The notes beneath the pieces were generated by a model, which saw only the letters and a list, made by a program, of their open reading frames with translations, made no database searches and was not told the DNA's origin. This document shows positions 60,865 to 64,000 of a stretch of 64,000 nt of DNA, piece after piece; the stretch's first letter is position 1, and each line of letters begins with the position of its first letter. The DNA is from Punica granatum (Eukaryota > Streptophyta > Magnoliopsida > Myrtales > Lythraceae), in the NCBI RefSeq assembly GCF_007655135.1, contig NC_045130.1:14942001-15006000 (forward strand), read 5' to 3'. A program made the position numbers and the translations under genes.

Positions 60865-61563
60865 TTTCTTTTTCGTTCTCTCCGGCTCAGCCCAGCTCTG
60901 GAGCCACTTTTTCAACTTAATTAAATGATCGTAACTCACATTATGACAATTATTCAAGTAATTAATAATCTTTTGTGTAATTTGATTGATGTTTTCTCGT
61001 GTCACCTAACGAGTTAAGATTACCAAATAGTTTCTCCGAGTTGAGATAATTATGATGGTTCTTGTGTGAAGCATCTTATGCTCTTGAGTACTTCTCAAGA
61101 TCCCTCCTACTTCCTATTGTCCTATATGTTGAGAGTAGTAATTCCACATTGAAAAAATGAAAGAATATTTATGAATTTATATATATCTTAGGTATCATCA
61201 TTTATTAGTTTGAGCTTTTAAGTGAAACTAGGTCTAAACCCATATGAGTTCACTAGAAATATTACACTGTAATCTTTTCTTTTGAACATTTTACTCTTAA
61301 TAAATCTCATATTCGAAGTATTGTAAGTGGAGAAAATTCACGGTTGTGAATTGTGATAGCTTTATTCTTTAATGGATCAATTTGTTTCGAATTCAGATTA
61401 ATCAGGACCCAAGGAATTTTGCATATTAGGTGGAAAAAAATATCACCTTAAGAATTGCTAGTTAATTGCACAAGATATAAACGATCGCTTTTTTCTTTTA
61501 ATAATCAGAGTTTAATTCTGGCCCTCATCAACCTCCCAACCTCCCATGGACGAGGTGCGTATT
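60865..61563. other. Intergenic with a weak LTR relic
   Basis: 61115-61260 carries phrases common in plant copia LTRs (TAATTCCACATTGAAAA, TTTGAGCTTTTAAGTGAAAC, AAACCCATATGAG) and resembles the LTR relic at 52930-53190. The rest shows nothing recognisable. Confidence 0.35.
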
Positions 61564-64000
61564 AGGGGTGATCGGTTCCGGGTACCCTGTTTTTTTCACG
61601 ATACCCGGACCCTACCCCGTAAGGGACCGGTTCCAAGATTTTGGAACCGGACCCTACCCTGTTGAATCCTGGAACCGGAACCTACCCGAAATCTGTATTA
61701 TACCACAGGTTCCGGGTACCCTGTTGGAACCTGTAAACAGCTTTCACAGAGTAGCAGGTATAGCTCTTAAACCAAAAATACCATTGATGCAAAATGTAAT
61801 CTCATTACAATCCATTAGAAGTCCAGGTACTTATACAGAAACAAAAACGCAAGAGAAGCAGCAAAAAATAGCATATCACAGGGTTCCCAAATCTATCAGT
61901 AGGAAACACTTTCGCGGTGAAGTAAAGTCATCTACATGGGCAAAGAACAGGAGATAAACACGACAAACCAATGTAAAAGCAGGACTCACCTGGGCAATCT
62001 GACAACCGAACCGCACAGGAGAGAACGGAAAGCAGAGAACGGCGAAACTCAGGGGAGAGATAATTAATGATCGTATTTATACTTAAGTAAGCAACCCACC
62101 AATGGCTGGCTTCCCTGACTCTAGAGTGAAATCGAAGCCACTTATCCTGCGAAACGACGGATTGGAGCGAGAAACTAGCACGGCATTGCCAAAAAACCAC
62201 CTCCTTCAGCTTCACAGAAGTAGGGGAGACGGAGGAACGAACAGCGAAATCTATGCAAACAGAAAACGAAATGTAATTTAGGAAGCTATAAAAACGGAAC
62301 TGAACCAATAGTAAATAACATATAATACGGACTTTGCAGAAAATATTTAGTAATATCAGTACTTCCTACAAACGATCTTTGACCAACTTAAAAAAACGTG
62401 GACCCAGAAAATCCGATCTTACACCACCAGCAAACCATGCATCACAAGCTGAGCAATAACTGCACCTCCGACTTATTACCCCATAGCAGCTAAAACTCAT
62501 GAAGAAAACTTAAGGCCAATTCGAGTGGTTAGACAAACATCTTATACAAGACATACATTCACAGTAAGTCCCGGTGAAAGATGCGGGCAAGAAATACTCC
62601 ATCAATATCGACTTTCATTCATAGTTATCTCAATAACAACAAATCAAGAACACGATGTTCTTAACCTCCAACTATTAGCATACGTGGTCTAATGATCCTC
62701 CCTCAACTGTATAACTTAGAGAGGTCGTAGGTTTCAGAAACCACTTCATGTGGAGGAGTCGCAATTAATGAAATACCTTCCATTATACATATATATATAT
62801 ATATATGTATGTATGGATATATACAGTCTCAGTTAATGGTTCACTTTCGCACATCAGCTGAGATCTCTGCTTCCTCAAAGCGTCTTCTTTGCGGAAGTGA
62901 GAACCAGAATATATCAGGAACGTCCTCGGAGACGCAGATCTACGCTTTTATCAGAGCTCCTTTGTTCATCTCTTGTGAATTCATACTCACCCTGAAAGCC
63001 ACTACTTTCCCAAAGAATTTGTAATGATCCATAACGTTGCATTTTATACCAAAAAAAGGGGAGGGAGTAAAAAAATGAAAGAAAAAAAGAAAAACAAAGT
63101 CAGAATCTTAGCCTCCATAGATGCGGAAAATTAATCCTAAAGATCAAGGTTTCCCTCAATCTCCATAGCACAAGCAAAATATACCGTAGGCTTCAATTCG
63201 TAGAACCCTCAAGCTTAAATTAGCAACAGCTGAAGAAAAAAAAATTACTGCACATAACCACCGTACGGCCATGACCATAAAGCTAAAGCAAGAATTCAAG
63301 GAAGCTGCTGCGGAAAAAAATAACAGAGATTTCGTATCAGCTCAGCTGAAAGACGTGACTGAGGAGCGAAGCGAAACGATCGGAGAAGCCCAAACGTGAT
63401 TCCACGAAACTTCGTGAAAATCACAGCCTCACCTGGGAACTGTGGAGGGAATCTGAAGCTGATTCTTCTTCATTGCGAGCTCGGAGACTCTCAGCAGCCG
63501 AATTCTCCATTGGCTAGCCGGTTCGAAGAGGCAAAAGCTCCGACCGGAGAAGGAATCTTGGAAGGTTTCTGCAGCTCTGAGCTTCAGAGCTTCACTGTGA
63601 CTGAGCAGTGAAAATGGTGGGCTCACTTCCCGTTTGAACTTCACGTTGCAGAGAGAGAGAAGTTTAGAGATGAGTCTAGAGAGATTCGGATACAAGAGAT
63701 GAGGCAAAATCTCACAGGTAAAGAGAGATTCAAGGAGAGTCGGAGCCGGAGAGTCGGAGACGAAAGGCGAGCGACGGACGGACGGAGAGGAACTGCAGGG
63801 AGAGGGAGTACAGAGTCGATTTAGGGTTGAAGAGGCTGAGACGAAAAGCTGAGCTAAGACCTTGTTCCTTCATGTCTTCCCGATCCAACTGATACTGAGG
63901 TAACTTTACCTTCTTCTTTTTTTTTTTTTAAGTAATTACCATCCGGTTCCGGATTCCGGATCTGGTTCCGGTTTTGGATACCCATAGGCTGGAACCGGAA
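61564..64000. mobile_element. hAT-like element, left end; right end beyond the window
   Basis: The left edge, GGGGTGATCGGTTCCGGGTA, is followed by 150 bp full of GGAACCGG and its inverse. The last 60 bases of the window are again dense in GGTTCCGG, in inverted sense, so the other end is probably just outside. Such CCGGTTCC-rich subterminal DNA resembles the hAT elements elsewhere in this window, but neither full terminus nor target duplication can be checked. No transposase is seen inside. Internal DNA (about 61760-63900) looks like host gene or promoter sequence. Confidence 0.5.
63433..63510 (-). other. Possible first coding exon of an unidentified gene
   Basis: An ATG at 63510 (minus) opens 26 codons, MENSAAESLRARNEEESASD onwards, ending at CAG with a GTGAGG donor. 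Upstream (63520-63850) is a CT-rich, 5'-UTR-like stretch typical of plant genes. The following exons could not be joined convincingly; a GT..AG continuation at 62985 closes after about 25 codons. It could be a host gene or a captured promoter and first exon inside the hAT-like element. Confidence 0.3.

Noticed and set aside
61568..62308. Open frames of about 126-129 codons on both strands
   Set aside because: Composition follows the CCGGTTCC-rich terminal DNA or unrecognised spacer; no domain or splice support.

Overview
This window is nuclear DNA from a flowering plant, most likely a eudicot. The evidence is spliced genes with GT..AG introns, plant-type families (a ZAT-like C2H2 zinc finger, a DSK2 ubiquilin, FMO1-like monooxygenases) and dense plant transposons (hAT, Mutator/MULE, Ty1-copia, LINE, Helitron-like ends). 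The species cannot be fixed from the sequence. Only four ordinary host genes are supported: a zinc-finger gene cut by the left edge (1-579, minus), an intact eight-exon ubiquilin gene (1620-6001, minus), and two intact five-exon flavin monooxygenase genes (30122-32460 and 45621-48419, plus).

Layout. 1-6 kb: genic. 6-11.8 kb: intergenic, with a 450-bp hAT MITE, a roughly 260-bp dispersed repeat and a 66-bp minisatellite. 11.85-16.52 kb: a nearly complete hAT transposon with an 8-bp target duplication; its four-exon transposase is broken by one stop codon and its 5' part carries a captured exon-like piece of a host gene. 16.6-21.6 kb: relics of a LINE, a copia element and a MULE.

21.6-43.2 kb (segment A) and 44.56-56.77 kb (segment B) are two copies of one ancestral block carrying the FMO gene, its upstream DNA and several kb downstream. 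Each copy has private insertions. A has a cyclophilin-carrying Pack-MULE with a young copia element nested in it about 0.4 kb upstream of the FMO start codon, a second long-TIR element carrying a yellow-stripe-like transporter fragment, and a small hAT derivative. B has a LINE tail in FMO intron 2, a LINE/LTR composite and two MITE-like insertions.

The most unusual structure is at 43707-59684. About 300-bp inverted repeats, flanked by a 9-bp target duplication with one mismatch, enclose all of segment B with its intact FMO gene plus a MULE transposase gene lacking its catalytic core. Read literally, this is a 16-kb Mutator-like element carrying a complete, intron-containing host gene. It may instead be the result of a later rearrangement inside an older MULE.

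59.9-64 kb: another long-TIR element with a GC-rich hairpin, a weak LTR relic, and the left end of a hAT-like element that runs off the window and contains promoter-like sequence. No rRNA, tRNA, CRISPR or organellar sequence was recognised. All exon junctions were deduced by eye from splice consensus, reading phase and family similarity.
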